DNA of 64,000 nt from Clostridium yunnanense (GCF_016595795.1 NZ_JAENHN010000028.1:100128-164127); one strand, 5' to 3'; shown: positions 34,066 to 44,963, counted from the stretch's first letter. Translations and numbers: made by a program. Notes: a model not told the origin generated them from the letters alone.

Positions 34066-34953
34066 ATGAATGATAAGATAAAAATATTATTAGCAATGAT
34101 TATTTTTGGAAGTATAGGCATTTTTGTTAAGAATATAAATTTACCATCTCTGGAGATTGCTTTTTTAAGGGCTACAATAGGAAGTTTGTTTTTATTTTCT
34201 TTTAGCATAATAGGCAAGAAAAAGGTTTCTATATCAAGAATAAGAGAAAATTCAATTCCTTTAATACTTTCAGGTATTGCGATAGGATTCAATTGGATAT
34301 TGTTATTTCAGGCATATAAATATACCACTGTTTCGATAGCTACTATAAGTTATTATTTTGCACCGATGTTTGTAATAATTGCAGCGCCTTTTATACTTAA
34401 GGAAAAACTCACAGGAAGTAAGTTGGCATGTCTAATAGCAGCACTGATTGGAATAGTCATGATATTGAATTCTGGCGAAAGTTCAGGTGAGTTTTCGCAG
34501 AATATTAAAGGAATACTATATGGACTTAGTGGGGCTGCCTTATATGCAACTGTAGTGTTGACAAATAAGTTTATAAAAGGTTTGTCGGGATTTGAAACTA
34601 CATTAATTCAACTTGTGGTTTCAGTAATAACACTTTTACCTTTTATAATTTATAGAGGGGAAATAGTGAAGGGGGCATCGTTGGGCATTAAGGCAATTAT
34701 GTTTGTATTAATTGTTGGAGTTATACATACCGGTATTGCATACCTATTATACTTTACCGCTATGAAAGGTTTAGAAAGCCATACTATAGCTATACTTAGT
34801 TATATTGATCCTATATCAGCAGTGTTTTTTTCAACCTTATTATTAAGCGAATCAATTACTGTTGTTCAGCTAATTGGCGGTATTATAGTGCTATCATCTA
34901 CATTTTTAGTAGAAAGGATTGGTAAACTACCTTCACAAAGCTTTGAAAAATAA
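34066..34953 (+). CDS. EamA/DMT-family permease
   Basis: A 295-residue membrane protein with ten predicted helices arranged as two five-helix EamA repeats (about 5-140 and 150-285). The first repeat has SIGIFVKNINLPSLEIAFLRA near the start, and each repeat ends in a short conserved loop before its last helix (FKEKLT-type: FILKEKLTGSKLA and LLLSESITVVQLIGG). The family exports or takes up amino acids, nucleotides or other metabolites, and substrate cannot be predicted here. GGGGG precedes the ATG. The gene is divergent from the oxidoreductase gene and precedes the cis-prenyltransferase paralogue. Confidence 0.88.
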   Translation: MNDKIKILLAMIIFGSIGIFVKNINLPSLEIAFLRATIGSLFLFSFSIIGKKKVSISRIRENSIPLILSGIAIGFNWILLFQAYKYTTVSIATISYYFAPMFVIIAAPFILKEKLTGSKLACLIAALIGIVMILNSGESSGEFSQNIKGILYGLSGAALYATVVLTNKFIKGLSGFETTLIQLVVSVITLLPFIIYRGEIVKGASLGIKAIMFVLIVGVIHTGIAYLLYFTAMKGLESHTIAILSYIDPISAVFFSTLLLSESITVVQLIGGIIVLSSTFLVERIGKLPSQSFEK

Positions 34954-35055
34954 ATTATGTTTTTGTATAGTAAATTTCTATGGTTAGTTTTTGGCATAGT
35001 GGCAATAATATGTATATGATTCATATTTAGACTTATATATTATTGAGGTGGATTT

Positions 35056-35697
35056 ATGAGAATACCAAATCACGTAGGAATAATTCCAGATGGAAATAGA
35101 AGATGGGCTGTAGATAAGGGATTATCTAAAGAAAATGGGTATATTTCAGGAATAGATCCTGGATTAGAACTTTTTACTTTATGCAAAAATGCTGGTATAA
35201 AAGAAGTAACTTATTATGGTTTTACTGTGGATAATACAAAAAGGCCTGCTGAACAAAGAAAAGCATTTACAGAGGCTTGTATTAATGCTGTAAAAATTCT
35301 TTCAAATCAAGATGCAGAGCTACTTGTAGTAGGAAATACAAAGTCTGATATGTTTCCACAAGAACTAATGCCTTATACCGTAAGAAAAACCTTCGGAAAT
35401 GGAGGTATGAAAGTTAATTTCTTAGTAAATTATAGTTGGAAGTGGGATCTAGACCATCTTAAAGAGGTTAAGTCTAGAAGCAATAATATTAATAATCAAA
35501 TACAATCTTATGATGTATCAAGAGTGGATCTCATAATAAGATGGGGTGGCAGGAGAAGACTTAGTGGATTTCTTCCTGTACAGTCTATTTATTCAGATTT
35601 TTATGTTATTGATGAATATTGGCCTGATTTTAAGCCGGAGCATTTCTACAATGCGCTGAGCTGGTATAGCGATCAAGACGTCACTCTTGGAGGATAA
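35056..35697 (+). CDS. Undecaprenyl diphosphate synthase-family cis-prenyltransferase (divergent paralogue)
   Basis: A 213-residue cis-prenyltransferase, about 30-40 residues shorter than housekeeping UppS. The N-terminal active-site motif is present as IIPDGNRRWA (Asp 12, which coordinates Mg with diphosphate). The C-terminal signature, normally RTSGEQRLSNFLLWQ-like, reads RWGGRRRLSGFLPVQ followed by SIYSDFYV. The Arg residues for isopentenyl diphosphate binding are retained, but the change of the preceding region and loss of the long substrate-tunnel helix segment are unusual. It should condense isopentenyl diphosphate to a short Z-prenyl chain or another product. It is not in the usual frr-cdsA context. 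AGGTGG precedes the ATG. Confidence 0.8.
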   Translation: MRIPNHVGIIPDGNRRWAVDKGLSKENGYISGIDPGLELFTLCKNAGIKEVTYYGFTVDNTKRPAEQRKAFTEACINAVKILSNQDAELLVVGNTKSDMFPQELMPYTVRKTFGNGGMKVNFLVNYSWKWDLDHLKEVKSRSNNINNQIQSYDVSRVDLIIRWGGRRRLSGFLPVQSIYSDFYVIDEYWPDFKPEHFYNALSWYSDQDVTLGG

Positions 35698-35811
35698 AAT
35701 CATTAGTATAGTGATTTTATTTAGAATTAGTAAATTTAGAGCTGTTAACATATTTAAGTTTATGCACATTATAATGATAAATAGAGATAAGTTTGTGGAT
35801 AAAAATAAAAG

Positions 35812-35858
35812 ATAGTGTGGATAATCTCAGCATAGTTGAGATTATCCACACTATTTTT
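35812..35858. terminator. Terminator shared by the prenyltransferase and lipoprotein genes
   Basis: Perfect 18-bp stem, arms 35812-35829 and 35837-35854 (core GTGTGGATAATCTCA), followed by TTTT. It serves two convergent genes. Confidence 0.8.
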
Positions 35859-35893
35859 ATATAGAAATCCTTAAGTTCTACTAAGCAATTATG

Positions 35894-36496
35894 TTATGAG
35901 CCTGTACTATTGTTAGCGTTATTATTAGTAGTACTATTATTGTTTTTAGCTCCATTATTGCTATTGTTTTGTCTTTGAGGCATGCTTGCTCTTACTTTTT
36001 CCATAATCTTATCAGCTTGAGCTTGCGTTATGGTACCGTCAGAGACTAGTGTGTTAAGTGGGTTAAAGTTACCTCTATTGCCTTTGCTTTGCCCATTTTG
36101 GTTACTTGGCCCTTGTTGGCTTTTTTGATTGTTTTGATTTTGTTGATTATTGCTATTATCATTACCCTGGCTATTACTATTGTTATTATTCTGTTGTCCA
36201 TTAGGTCTTTGAGTAGATGTGGTTAATGCAGCCAAAACCTTAGTTCCTTGATCTTTAGTAATAGTACCATCAGATACAAGTGAGTTTACGCTGTCTTCCA
36301 TCTGTTTTTTTCTTTCTTCTGAATTAGCACCAAAGTTCTTTCCATTCTGTTGGTTTTGTTGTCCATTTTGATTTTGAGTAGCTGCATTAGCTTGTGTATT
36401 TTTATTAGAGCTACTACATCCTGTAAGTAACAATCCTGTGATACTTAAAGCTGAAACTACAATCACAAGTTTTTTAGATAATACGTTTTTTATCAT
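35894..36496 (-). CDS. Q/N-rich lipoprotein with duplicated DUF2680-like motif
   Basis: A 200-residue exported lipoprotein. The signal peptide ends in the lipobox LLLTGCSS with the lipidated Cys near residue 27. The mature protein is mostly Asn, Gln, Ser and Gly. Two short repeats stand out: SLVSDGTITKDQGTKVLAAL (about 69-88) and TLVSDGTITQAQADKIMEKV (about 148-167), which resemble the DUF2680/YckD motif. Between and after them are Asn/Gln runs. AAGGAGTG precedes the ATG. The function is unknown; a surface or wall-associated role is plausible. Confidence 0.75.
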   Translation of the reverse strand: MIKNVLSKKLVIVVSALSITGLLLTGCSSSNKNTQANAATQNQNGQQNQQNGKNFGANSEERKKQMEDSVNSLVSDGTITKDQGTKVLAALTTSTQRPNGQQNNNNSNSQGNDNSNNQQNQNNQKSQQGPSNQNGQSKGNRGNFNPLNTLVSDGTITQAQADKIMEKVRASMPQRQNNSNNGAKNNNSTTNNNANNSTGS

Positions 36497-36795
36497 GTTT
36501 TCACTCCTTAAGCTTCTAATATTTTTAAATTGAATATTTTTATATAAACTGCTTGTTTAAAAAGATTATATTTTATATTTATGTCAATTTGATGTGATGA
36601 TTTTGAACAAATTGTTACTAAATATCAAATTAGAGATACACAAATCTTATCTGAATATTTTAGATGTTTAGTGTTCTCCAGAAGGAAACAAGAGAATTGT
36701 ACTTGTAAGACTTATGTTTTTATTAATAAATAATTGAACTGCTATTATCAAAATATTTAACTAGAGAAAATAAATAAAAAATGTAAAAAAATATG

Positions 36796-36824
36796 TTGAC
36801 TAACCTGTACGTACAACATATAAT
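36796..36824 (+). promoter_or_regulatory. Sigma-A promoter of the trehalose operon
   Basis: -35 TTGACT (36796-36801), 17-base spacer, -10 TATAAT (36819-36824). A near-consensus promoter upstream of the PTS gene. The spacer carries the palindrome TGTACGTACA, so a repressor bound there would block RNA polymerase. Confidence 0.75.
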
Positions 36825-36852
36825 TAAAACATAGACAAACTTGTACGTATAG
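36804..36852. promoter_or_regulatory. Two TreR-type operators
   Basis: Operator 1 is CCTGTACGTACAA within the promoter spacer (perfect core TGTACGTACA at 36806-36815). Operator 2 is TTGTACGTATAG at 36841-36852, about 10 bases after the expected transcription start. The 35-base separation would let two GntR-type dimers bind the same face. Bacillus TreR operators have a similar TTGTATATACAA core. Confidence 0.6.
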
Positions 36853-36992
36853 GTTGAAACTAATGAAAATGTTTTCTTGTTTCGAAAAGGACTTATTTGA
36901 TGATTTTTTTTATTTAAAGTCTATGTAATCATTTACTGAATCAATTTTTAAACATAAACTTATTTATATTAAGATGTCGGGGGGATTATTTT

Positions 36993-38423
36993 ATGGCTAA
37001 GTTTTCTAATGATGCAAAATCTTTATTAGAATATGTAGGTGGAAAAGAAAATATATCAGCTGTAACACATTGTGCTACTCGTATGAGATTCGTATTGGCT
37101 GAGCCTAAAAAGGCAGATGTGAAGAAGATTGAAGGGTTAAAGAGTGTAAAGGGAACTTTCACTCAAGCAGGTCAATTTCAAGTTATCATAGGTAATGAAG
37201 TGTCTACTTTCTACAATGATTTTGTTGATGTAGCAGGCATTGATGGAGTTAGTAAAGAGCAAGCAAAAGTGGCAGCTAAGGGAAACATGAGCTTTATACA
37301 AAGACTTCTAGCAAACCTTGCTGAAATATTTACACCACTTATACCAGCGTTAGTAGTAGGTGGTTTGATCTTAGGTTTCCGTAATATAATAGGAGATATC
37401 AAGCTTCTTGATGGAGGAACTAAGACAATAGTTGAAGTATCACAATTTTGGGCAGGTGTACACTCATTCTTATGGCTTATAGGTGAAGCGATATTCCACT
37501 TCCTACCTGTAGGAATAACATGGTCCATATCTAAAAAGATGGGTACAACTCAGATACTAGGTATTATACTAGGTATAACTTTAGTTTCTCCTCAGTTATT
37601 AAATGCTTATGGAGTAGCAGGAGCTAAAGAAATTCCAGTTTGGAACTTTGGATTTGCTCAGGTTCAAATGATAGGTTATCAAGCTCAAGTAATACCAGCA
37701 ATACTTGCAGGATTCTTACTTGCAATACTAGAAAAAAATATCCGTAAGGTTATTCCAGAGTATATATCAATGATAGTTGTTCCATTTTTATCACTTGTAC
37801 CAACTGTATTAATAGCACATACAATCTTAGGACCAATTGGCTGGAAGATTGGTTCAGGCATATCATATGTAGTATATAATGCATTAACTTCTTCTTTTGG
37901 ATGGTTATTTGCAGCAGTATTTGGTTTTGCTTATGCTCCTTTAGTAATTACAGGATTACATCATATGACAAACGCTATAGACTTACAACTTATGGGTCAA
38001 TTAGGTGGTACAAACTTGTGGCCAATGATAGCTTTATCAAATATAGCACAAGGTTCAGCTGTACTAGCTATGATTTTTATAAATAGACACGATGAAGAAG
38101 AAAAGCAAGTATCTATACCAGCATGTATATCATGTTACCTAGGTGTAACTGAGCCTGCAATGTTTGGTATAAATCTAAAGTATATATATCCATTCTTAGC
38201 AGCTATGACTGGATCTGCAATTGCAGCAGTTATCTCTGTTGGATCAGGAGTTATGGCTAACTCAATTGGAGTAGGCGGACTTCCAGGAATTTTATCAATA
38301 AAACCACAGTACATGCTTACTTTCGCTTTATGTATGGTTGTGGCAATAGCAGTTCCATTTGTATTAACAGTAGCACTTTCGAAGAGAAAAGCAATAAAAG
38401 ATAAAGCAAGTTTAAACGGATAA
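36993..38423 (+). CDS. treP: PTS trehalose transporter EIIBC
   Basis: A 476-residue membrane permease. The N-terminal EIIB domain (1-85) has the phosphorylated Cys 27 in THCATRMRF. The EIIC domain (about 105-470) has eight to ten helices and the GITEPAMFG-like sugar-site motif LGVTEPAMFGINLKY near residue 385. There is no fused EIIA, so the phosphoryl group must come from another EIIA-Glc protein, as in other trehalose PTS. It imports trehalose as trehalose 6-phosphate. GGGGGG precedes the ATG. The phosphotrehalase and regulator genes that follow identify the substrate. Confidence 0.9.
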   Translation: MAKFSNDAKSLLEYVGGKENISAVTHCATRMRFVLAEPKKADVKKIEGLKSVKGTFTQAGQFQVIIGNEVSTFYNDFVDVAGIDGVSKEQAKVAAKGNMSFIQRLLANLAEIFTPLIPALVVGGLILGFRNIIGDIKLLDGGTKTIVEVSQFWAGVHSFLWLIGEAIFHFLPVGITWSISKKMGTTQILGIILGITLVSPQLLNAYGVAGAKEIPVWNFGFAQVQMIGYQAQVIPAILAGFLLAILEKNIRKVIPEYISMIVVPFLSLVPTVLIAHTILGPIGWKIGSGISYVVYNALTSSFGWLFAAVFGFAYAPLVITGLHHMTNAIDLQLMGQLGGTNLWPMIALSNIAQGSAVLAMIFINRHDEEEKQVSIPACISCYLGVTEPAMFGINLKYIYPFLAAMTGSAIAAVISVGSGVMANSIGVGGLPGILSIKPQYMLTFALCMVVAIAVPFVLTVALSKRKAIKDKASLNG

Positions 38424-38448
38424 TAGAATTTGAAATTAAAGTGATAAG

Positions 38449-38482
38449 AGAGGTAGGGGGAGACTCCTTCCTCTTTAACACT
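38449..38482 (+). other. Intercistronic hairpin between treP and treC
   Basis: AGAGAGGTAGGGGGAG is followed after 2 bases by CTCCTTCCTCTTT, giving a G/C-rich stem without a T-run. It may mark transcript processing or segmental stability. Confidence 0.4.
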
Positions 38483-38503
38483 TATTTTAAAGGAGCAGAT
38501 TAT

Positions 38504-40162
38504 ATGAAAGACTTTAAAAAAAGCGTGATTTATCAGATATACCCTAAATCATTCAAGGATTCCAATGGAGATGGCTTAGGTGATCTAAGAGGAGTGATAG
38601 AGAAACTCGATTATTTGGTGGAGCTTGGGATAGATTATATATGGCTTACTCCATTTTATATTTCTCCACAGAAGGATAATGGGTATGATGTTGCTGATTA
38701 CTGTAGCATAGATAAAAGATTTGGAACAATGAAGGATTTTGAAGAGTTAGTTGAAGAATGTTCTAAAAGAGATATAGGTTTGATGTTAGATATGGTATTT
38801 AATCATACATCTACGGAACATGAATGGTTTAAGAGAGCGTTAAAAGGTGAACAGAAATATAAAGATTATTATATTTTTAAGGAAACTGAAGATGGCTCCG
38901 AGCCTACTAATTGGAAGTCTAAGTTTGGGGGAAGTGCTTGGAAGAAGGTAAATAATGAATATTATTTACATCTATTTGATGAAACTCAAGCTGATCTGAA
39001 TTGGGAAAACACTCATGTTAGAGATGAGATATATAAAGTAGTAAAGTTTTGGATGGACAAGGGTGTAACTGGATTTAGACTAGATGTAATAAATTTAATT
39101 TCTAAGCCGTATGTATACGAAGATGATTTCGAAGGAGATGGCAGAAGGTTTTATACTGATGGGCCAAGGATACATGAATATTTAAAAGAATTAAATAATA
39201 AAACCTTTGCTACTAAAGATAATATATTGACTGTAGGAGAGATGTCTTCAACTGATTTGAATAACTGTATAAGTTATTCAAATCCAAAAGAAAAAGAACT
39301 ATCAATGGTCTTTAATTTTCATCACTTAAAGGTTGACTACAAGGATGGCAACAAATGGACCTTAATGGATTTTGACTTTTTTAAATTAAAAGATATATTT
39401 AATAATTGGCAATTAGGTATGGAAAGAAATAATGGATGGAGTGCTGTGTTTTGGTGTAACCACGATCAGCCAAGAATAGTCAGTCGTTTTGGCGATGAAG
39501 AAAAGTATCACAAGCAATCTGCTAAGATGCTTGCTACGGCTATTCATATGCTAAGAGGAACACCTTACATATATCAGGGTGAAGAAATAGGAATGACTAA
39601 TCCTCATTTTAATGATATAAAGTACTATGAGGATATCGAATCAATAAATTATTACAATATACTTAAAGATAGTGGAAAACGTGAAGAAGAAATACTAAAC
39701 ATACTTAAATGTAAATCTAGAGATAATTCAAGAACTCCTATGCAGTGGGATTGTAGTAAAAATAGTGGATTTACAGCAGCAGAACCTTGGATATCTTTAA
39801 GTGATAACTATAATGAGATAAATGTTGAAAATTCATTGAAAGAAAATGATTCTATCTTTTATCACTATAAGAAATTAATATCTTTAAGAAAAGAATATGA
39901 TGTGATATCTTATGGCTGTTATATACCAATATTAGAAAATCATCAATCAGTTTTTGCGTATATTAGAGAATATGAAGGCGAAAAACTTATTGTTATAAAT
40001 AACTTTTATGGGCATGAAACTTTAGTTAATATACCTAGTGAAAATAGAATAGATAGTAAGAAGTCATGCATACTACTATCTAATTATGAAGATTCGCAAG
40101 AGTTAACGGAGTCCATTAAATTAAGACCTTATGAGTCCATAGTGTATTATTTAAGCAGATAA
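38504..40162 (+). CDS. treC: Alpha,alpha-phosphotrehalase (trehalose-6-phosphate hydrolase, GH13)
   Basis: A 552-residue GH13 enzyme. The (beta/alpha)8 barrel starts at SVIYQIYPKSFKDSNGDGLGD. The catalytic residues are the nucleophile Asp 194 in GFRLDVIN, the acid/base Glu 246 in TVGEMSS, and the transition-state Asp near 320 in CNHDQPR. The B-domain insertion and a C-terminal beta domain (about 470-552) are complete. It hydrolyses trehalose 6-phosphate to glucose and glucose 6-phosphate in the cytoplasm. AAAGGAGC at 38489-38496 fits the ATG at 38504; the longer frame from 38441 would cover the intercistronic hairpin. The context with treP and a GntR regulator supports the assignment over related glucosidases. 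Confidence 0.93.
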   Translation: MKDFKKSVIYQIYPKSFKDSNGDGLGDLRGVIEKLDYLVELGIDYIWLTPFYISPQKDNGYDVADYCSIDKRFGTMKDFEELVEECSKRDIGLMLDMVFNHTSTEHEWFKRALKGEQKYKDYYIFKETEDGSEPTNWKSKFGGSAWKKVNNEYYLHLFDETQADLNWENTHVRDEIYKVVKFWMDKGVTGFRLDVINLISKPYVYEDDFEGDGRRFYTDGPRIHEYLKELNNKTFATKDNILTVGEMSSTDLNNCISYSNPKEKELSMVFNFHHLKVDYKDGNKWTLMDFDFFKLKDIFNNWQLGMERNNGWSAVFWCNHDQPRIVSRFGDEEKYHKQSAKMLATAIHMLRGTPYIYQGEEIGMTNPHFNDIKYYEDIESINYYNILKDSGKREEEILNILKCKSRDNSRTPMQWDCSKNSGFTAAEPWISLSDNYNEINVENSLKENDSIFYHYKKLISLRKEYDVISYGCYIPILENHQSVFAYIREYEGEKLIVINNFYGHETLVNIPSENRIDSKKSCILLSNYEDSQELTESIKLRPYESIVYYLSR

Positions 40163-40171
40163 GCATATATA

Positions 40172-40228
40172 GGGCAACTATACAATTAAGATTATGTTCT
40201 AAAAACAGTGTAAGTATTACAGTTGCCC
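40172..40228 (+). terminator. Long hairpin after treC
   Basis: GGGCAACT (40172-40179) pairs with AGTTGCCC (40221-40228) around a 41-base interior, with AT pairs extending outward. It may attenuate between treC and treR. Confidence 0.45.
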
Positions 40229-40375
40229 ATATTTATATAGTATACTAGAATAATTTAGGGATACATAAGATTTGAAATACTACTGTATAATTTAAAAGTC
40301 ACTATATAACTTATATAAAAGTATATTTGTTGAAACTTATATATATAAATGCTAAAATATTTACGGTGATAGAAT

Positions 40376-41086
40376 ATGAATAGTAAATACCTAGCTATAT
40401 ATAATGATATAGTTAATAAAATAGAAATTGGCAAGATGGAGCCAAACTCTAAACTTCCATCTGAAAGTGAGCTTATGGAAGCTTATAATGTATCCAGAGA
40501 TACTATAAGAAAAGCTCTTGCTTTGTTAGAGACAAATGGATGCATACAAAAGATAAAAGGAAAAGGTTCATTCGTTCTTGATGTAAATAAATTTGATTTT
40601 CCTATGTCTGGACTAACGAGTTTTAAAGAACTTGCAGGAAAGATGGGAAGCGGTTCTAATACTATATTAAGAGAATTAGAACTTATAAGCGGAGATAAAT
40701 TTATAATGAAGCAGCTGGAGTTATCAGAGGGTGATGAAGCTTGGAATGTAGTAAGAGTTAGAGAAATTGGTGGCAAAAAAATTATTTTAGATAAAGATTA
40801 TTTTAATAAAAAGTTTGTTCCGAATTTAACGAAAGAGATCTGCGAGAATTCTATATATGAATATCTAGAAGATACTTTAGGTCTAAAGATTAGCTATGCT
40901 AAAAAAGAGTTCACAGTTCAGCAAGCTACTGAGGAAGATAAGGAAGTTTTAGATTTTGAAAATTTCAATATGGTAGTTGTGGTTAAGAATTATGTATATC
41001 TAGAAGATACCAGTTTGTTTCAGTATACAGAGTCTAGACACAGACCAGATAGGTTTAGGTTTGTGGACTTTGCTAGGAGAAGGTAG
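40376..41086 (+). CDS. treR: GntR-family trehalose operon regulator
   Basis: A 236-residue GntR/HutC regulator. The winged helix (about 1-70) has LPSESELMEAYNVSRDTIRKALALLETNGCI and the wing GKGSFV. The C-terminal UTRA domain (about 90-232) ends YTESRHRPDRFRF, which is characteristic of TreR-like regulators that bind trehalose 6-phosphate. It probably represses treP-treC by binding the operators at 36804-36852 and is relieved by trehalose 6-phosphate. GGTGAT precedes the ATG. It ends at a strong terminator. Confidence 0.88.
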   Translation: MNSKYLAIYNDIVNKIEIGKMEPNSKLPSESELMEAYNVSRDTIRKALALLETNGCIQKIKGKGSFVLDVNKFDFPMSGLTSFKELAGKMGSGSNTILRELELISGDKFIMKQLELSEGDEAWNVVRVREIGGKKIILDKDYFNKKFVPNLTKEICENSIYEYLEDTLGLKISYAKKEFTVQQATEEDKEVLDFENFNMVVVVKNYVYLEDTSLFQYTESRHRPDRFRFVDFARRR

Positions 41087-41134
41087 TGTTAAGATAATTC
41101 TAGAAATATAAAAGTATATTATGTGTGTTGCGAA

Positions 41135-41180
41135 GATGTTAATAAAACTATAAATTTTCAGTTTTATTAACATCCTTTTT
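41135..41180 (+). terminator. Terminator of treR
   Basis: Perfect 15-bp stem, arms 41135-41149 and 41160-41174 (core GATGTTAATAAAACT), then a long T-run. Confidence 0.85.
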
Positions 41181-41280
41181 TATTATGAGAAGTTTATATA
41201 GAGTTATATAAACATGAAATATAGTGCAATTGATAACAAAGTTTTTTAGTAATTATGATAATTATTTGATTGGATTATAT

Positions 41281-41309
41281 AAAAGACCTTCTTCATTAAG
41301 AAGAAGGTC
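41281..41309 (-). terminator. Terminator of the collagen-like gene
   Basis: GACCTTCTTC (41285-41294) pairs with GAAGAAGGTC (41300-41309), followed on the minus strand by TTTT just after the stop codon. Confidence 0.8.
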
Positions 41310-41320
41310 AGAAATGAAAA

Positions 41321-42847
<1,527 letters not shown>

Positions 42848-42917
42848 TTATGAGTAATTTAGTTATTTTTATTCATTAAGAAATTATATTTTATATAAAT
42901 GTGTATATAATTAAGTT

Positions 42918-44924
42918 TTATTGAAATTTTAAATATTTATCAAACCACTGAGTTATTTCTGTAAGCCTTCTAACTCTGTGTTTAGGTTTGCCACTTCTAC
43001 TTAATTCATGATTCTCTCCTTTAAACATGCAAAGCCTTGTTTCTACTCCATGATATTTTAATGAGGTAAACATTTGAAGAGCTTCAGGAATCCAACATCT
43101 ATAATCTTCGTTAGAATGTAGGAATAGTGTTGGTGTTTTTACTTTGTCTGCATATTTTAGTGGAGAGTGAAACCATACTTTTTCATAATCGCTCCATGGT
43201 GTAGCTGCGGTTTGATCTGGTCCAAAGAAATAACCTATATCTGTAGTGCCAAAAAAAGAAGTCCAATTTGATATACTTCTTTGAGAAGCAGCAGCTTTGA
43301 ATCTATCGGTGTGACCTATTATCCAGTTAGTCATAAATCCGCCATAAGAACCTCCGGTTACACCAATTCTTGATGGATCTATGAAAGCATATCTTTTTAA
43401 CACCTCATCAGTAAATTTCATTATATCTTCATAATCTATTGTTCCGTACTTTCCTCTAATATCAGCGAAAGCATCCCCCTTCCCATCACTTCCTCTAGGG
43501 TTACAGAAAAACACTGCATATCCTTCACTAGCCCAGTATTGCATTTCGTGGAAGAATACTGTACCGTATACTGTTTTAGGACCACCATGTATATCTAATA
43601 TAGCAGGATACTTTTTGGTTTCATCAAAATCCACAGGCTTAATAACCCAGCCGTCTATTATTATACCTGGCTCAGTCTCGATACTTATTTTCTCTGGAGA
43701 AGAAATAAGTTTTTCTGATTTGACCCAATCATTAAAAGTTGTCAAGTTTTCACTAGTATCATTAGTTATAGTATAAATTTCTTGAAGAGAATCAGTAGCT
43801 ATTCCTATGAATAATACATTATCTTTATTTACACTTATCCCATCTACAGTTCCATTTCCATTAGTTAAAGTTTCTATATTTCCGTTAACATCTATCTTGT
43901 TTAATAAAGAACTATAATTTTCTGTTGTTATAAAATATAAGTAGTCTCCTTCAATTTGCATTGCTACTGAACCAGCATATCTGCAGTCTGAGCCGACGGA
44001 GTTATCTAAGGCTTTATCAAAATCAGGTGTTATGCATTTTTGTTCAAGAGTATCTAAGTTAATAGTATAGAATTTTGAGTTTTCATTTACCCCATATTTG
44101 CACATATCTGTTGCTGCAATTATTATTTTTTTATCAGAGATGAAATTTGCAAATCTATTACTCATAGGCAATGGTTGAGGTAAAGTGGTAAGAGTTTTTT
44201 CTTTTATATTATATATTGAAATTTCATTTGTAAGAGGCATTTTGTCTTTAAAATAATAGCTTAGTATTACAATCTTGCTTTTGCTTGAATCTAAGTCGAA
44301 GAAGTCAACATTTGTAGTTTCATCTGTAATAGCTTCAACTTTTTGTGTTATAGCATCAAATAAATATAACCTAGTCCTTTGGCCTTTTATGAATCCACCA
44401 CCATTTAACCAAAATGGTATTTCTTCAAGGACTTCATAGTCTTCTTCTTCTTTTCTTTTGGTTAATTCTTTTTGTTTTTCATCAGAATTTAAATAATTTA
44501 AATCACTTTCATTAGGATTATAATCCGAAGTAAATACGTATAGATTCTCTTTAATTTGTCTTATAGAATTTACAGACTTAGGAATGGAAAATAGTTTAAC
44601 GGCTTCTCCACCATGAATATTAATCTTATAATATTGAGTGAAATCTTCGCCACTGTTAAGCTTTTCTTTATCTTTAGCATCTCTTTGGGCAGGGAAGATT
44701 ATACTTTCGGAATCAAGCCATAAAAAGCTCTTTTCAGAATCAAAGGCTGTAAGTTTGTATTTAGAATTATTTTTTAAATTAAGAATCCATAAATTTGATA
44801 AGTATTTATTGTCTTCAAGATCTGCTTGATGTACCACAAAACAAGCATAGTTGCCATCAGGTGAGTGTTTTATTGAAGATAGAAAGGTGTATTTAGTAAA
44901 ATCATCAATTTTAATTTTTTCCAT
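42918..44924 (-). CDS. S9-family peptidase (acylaminoacyl/prolyl oligopeptidase-like)
   Basis: A 668-residue two-domain serine peptidase. The N-terminal beta-propeller (about 1-410) is followed by an alpha/beta-hydrolase domain (about 420-668). The nucleophile Ser lies in VTGGSYGGFMTNW near residue 526, the Asp in LHSNEDYRCWI near 615, and the His in GENHELSRSG near 645. There is no signal peptide, so it acts on peptides in the cytoplasm, probably removing N-terminal acyl or dipeptide units. It closely fits the YuxL-type family. GGAGGA precedes the ATG. The gene lies downstream of the branched-chain aminotransferase. Confidence 0.93.
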   Translation of the reverse strand: MEKIKIDDFTKYTFLSSIKHSPDGNYACFVVHQADLEDNKYLSNLWILNLKNNSKYKLTAFDSEKSFLWLDSESIIFPAQRDAKDKEKLNSGEDFTQYYKINIHGGEAVKLFSIPKSVNSIRQIKENLYVFTSDYNPNESDLNYLNSDEKQKELTKRKEEEDYEVLEEIPFWLNGGGFIKGQRTRLYLFDAITQKVEAITDETTNVDFFDLDSSKSKIVILSYYFKDKMPLTNEISIYNIKEKTLTTLPQPLPMSNRFANFISDKKIIIAATDMCKYGVNENSKFYTINLDTLEQKCITPDFDKALDNSVGSDCRYAGSVAMQIEGDYLYFITTENYSSLLNKIDVNGNIETLTNGNGTVDGISVNKDNVLFIGIATDSLQEIYTITNDTSENLTTFNDWVKSEKLISSPEKISIETEPGIIIDGWVIKPVDFDETKKYPAILDIHGGPKTVYGTVFFHEMQYWASEGYAVFFCNPRGSDGKGDAFADIRGKYGTIDYEDIMKFTDEVLKRYAFIDPSRIGVTGGSYGGFMTNWIIGHTDRFKAAASQRSISNWTSFFGTTDIGYFFGPDQTAATPWSDYEKVWFHSPLKYADKVKTPTLFLHSNEDYRCWIPEALQMFTSLKYHGVETRLCMFKGENHELSRSGKPKHRVRRLTEITQWFDKYLKFQ

Positions 44925-44963
44925 ATATTAATCCTCCATTCAATTTATACCAGTAGTGTGTGT

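Larger units (their letters stand above)
36497..36992. other. Control region between lipoprotein gene and trehalose operon
   Basis: About 500 bases. The right part holds the tre promoter and operators listed separately, with a leader of about 160 bases before treP. The left part (36497-36780) is AT-rich with no recognised gene or motif. Confidence 0.5.
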
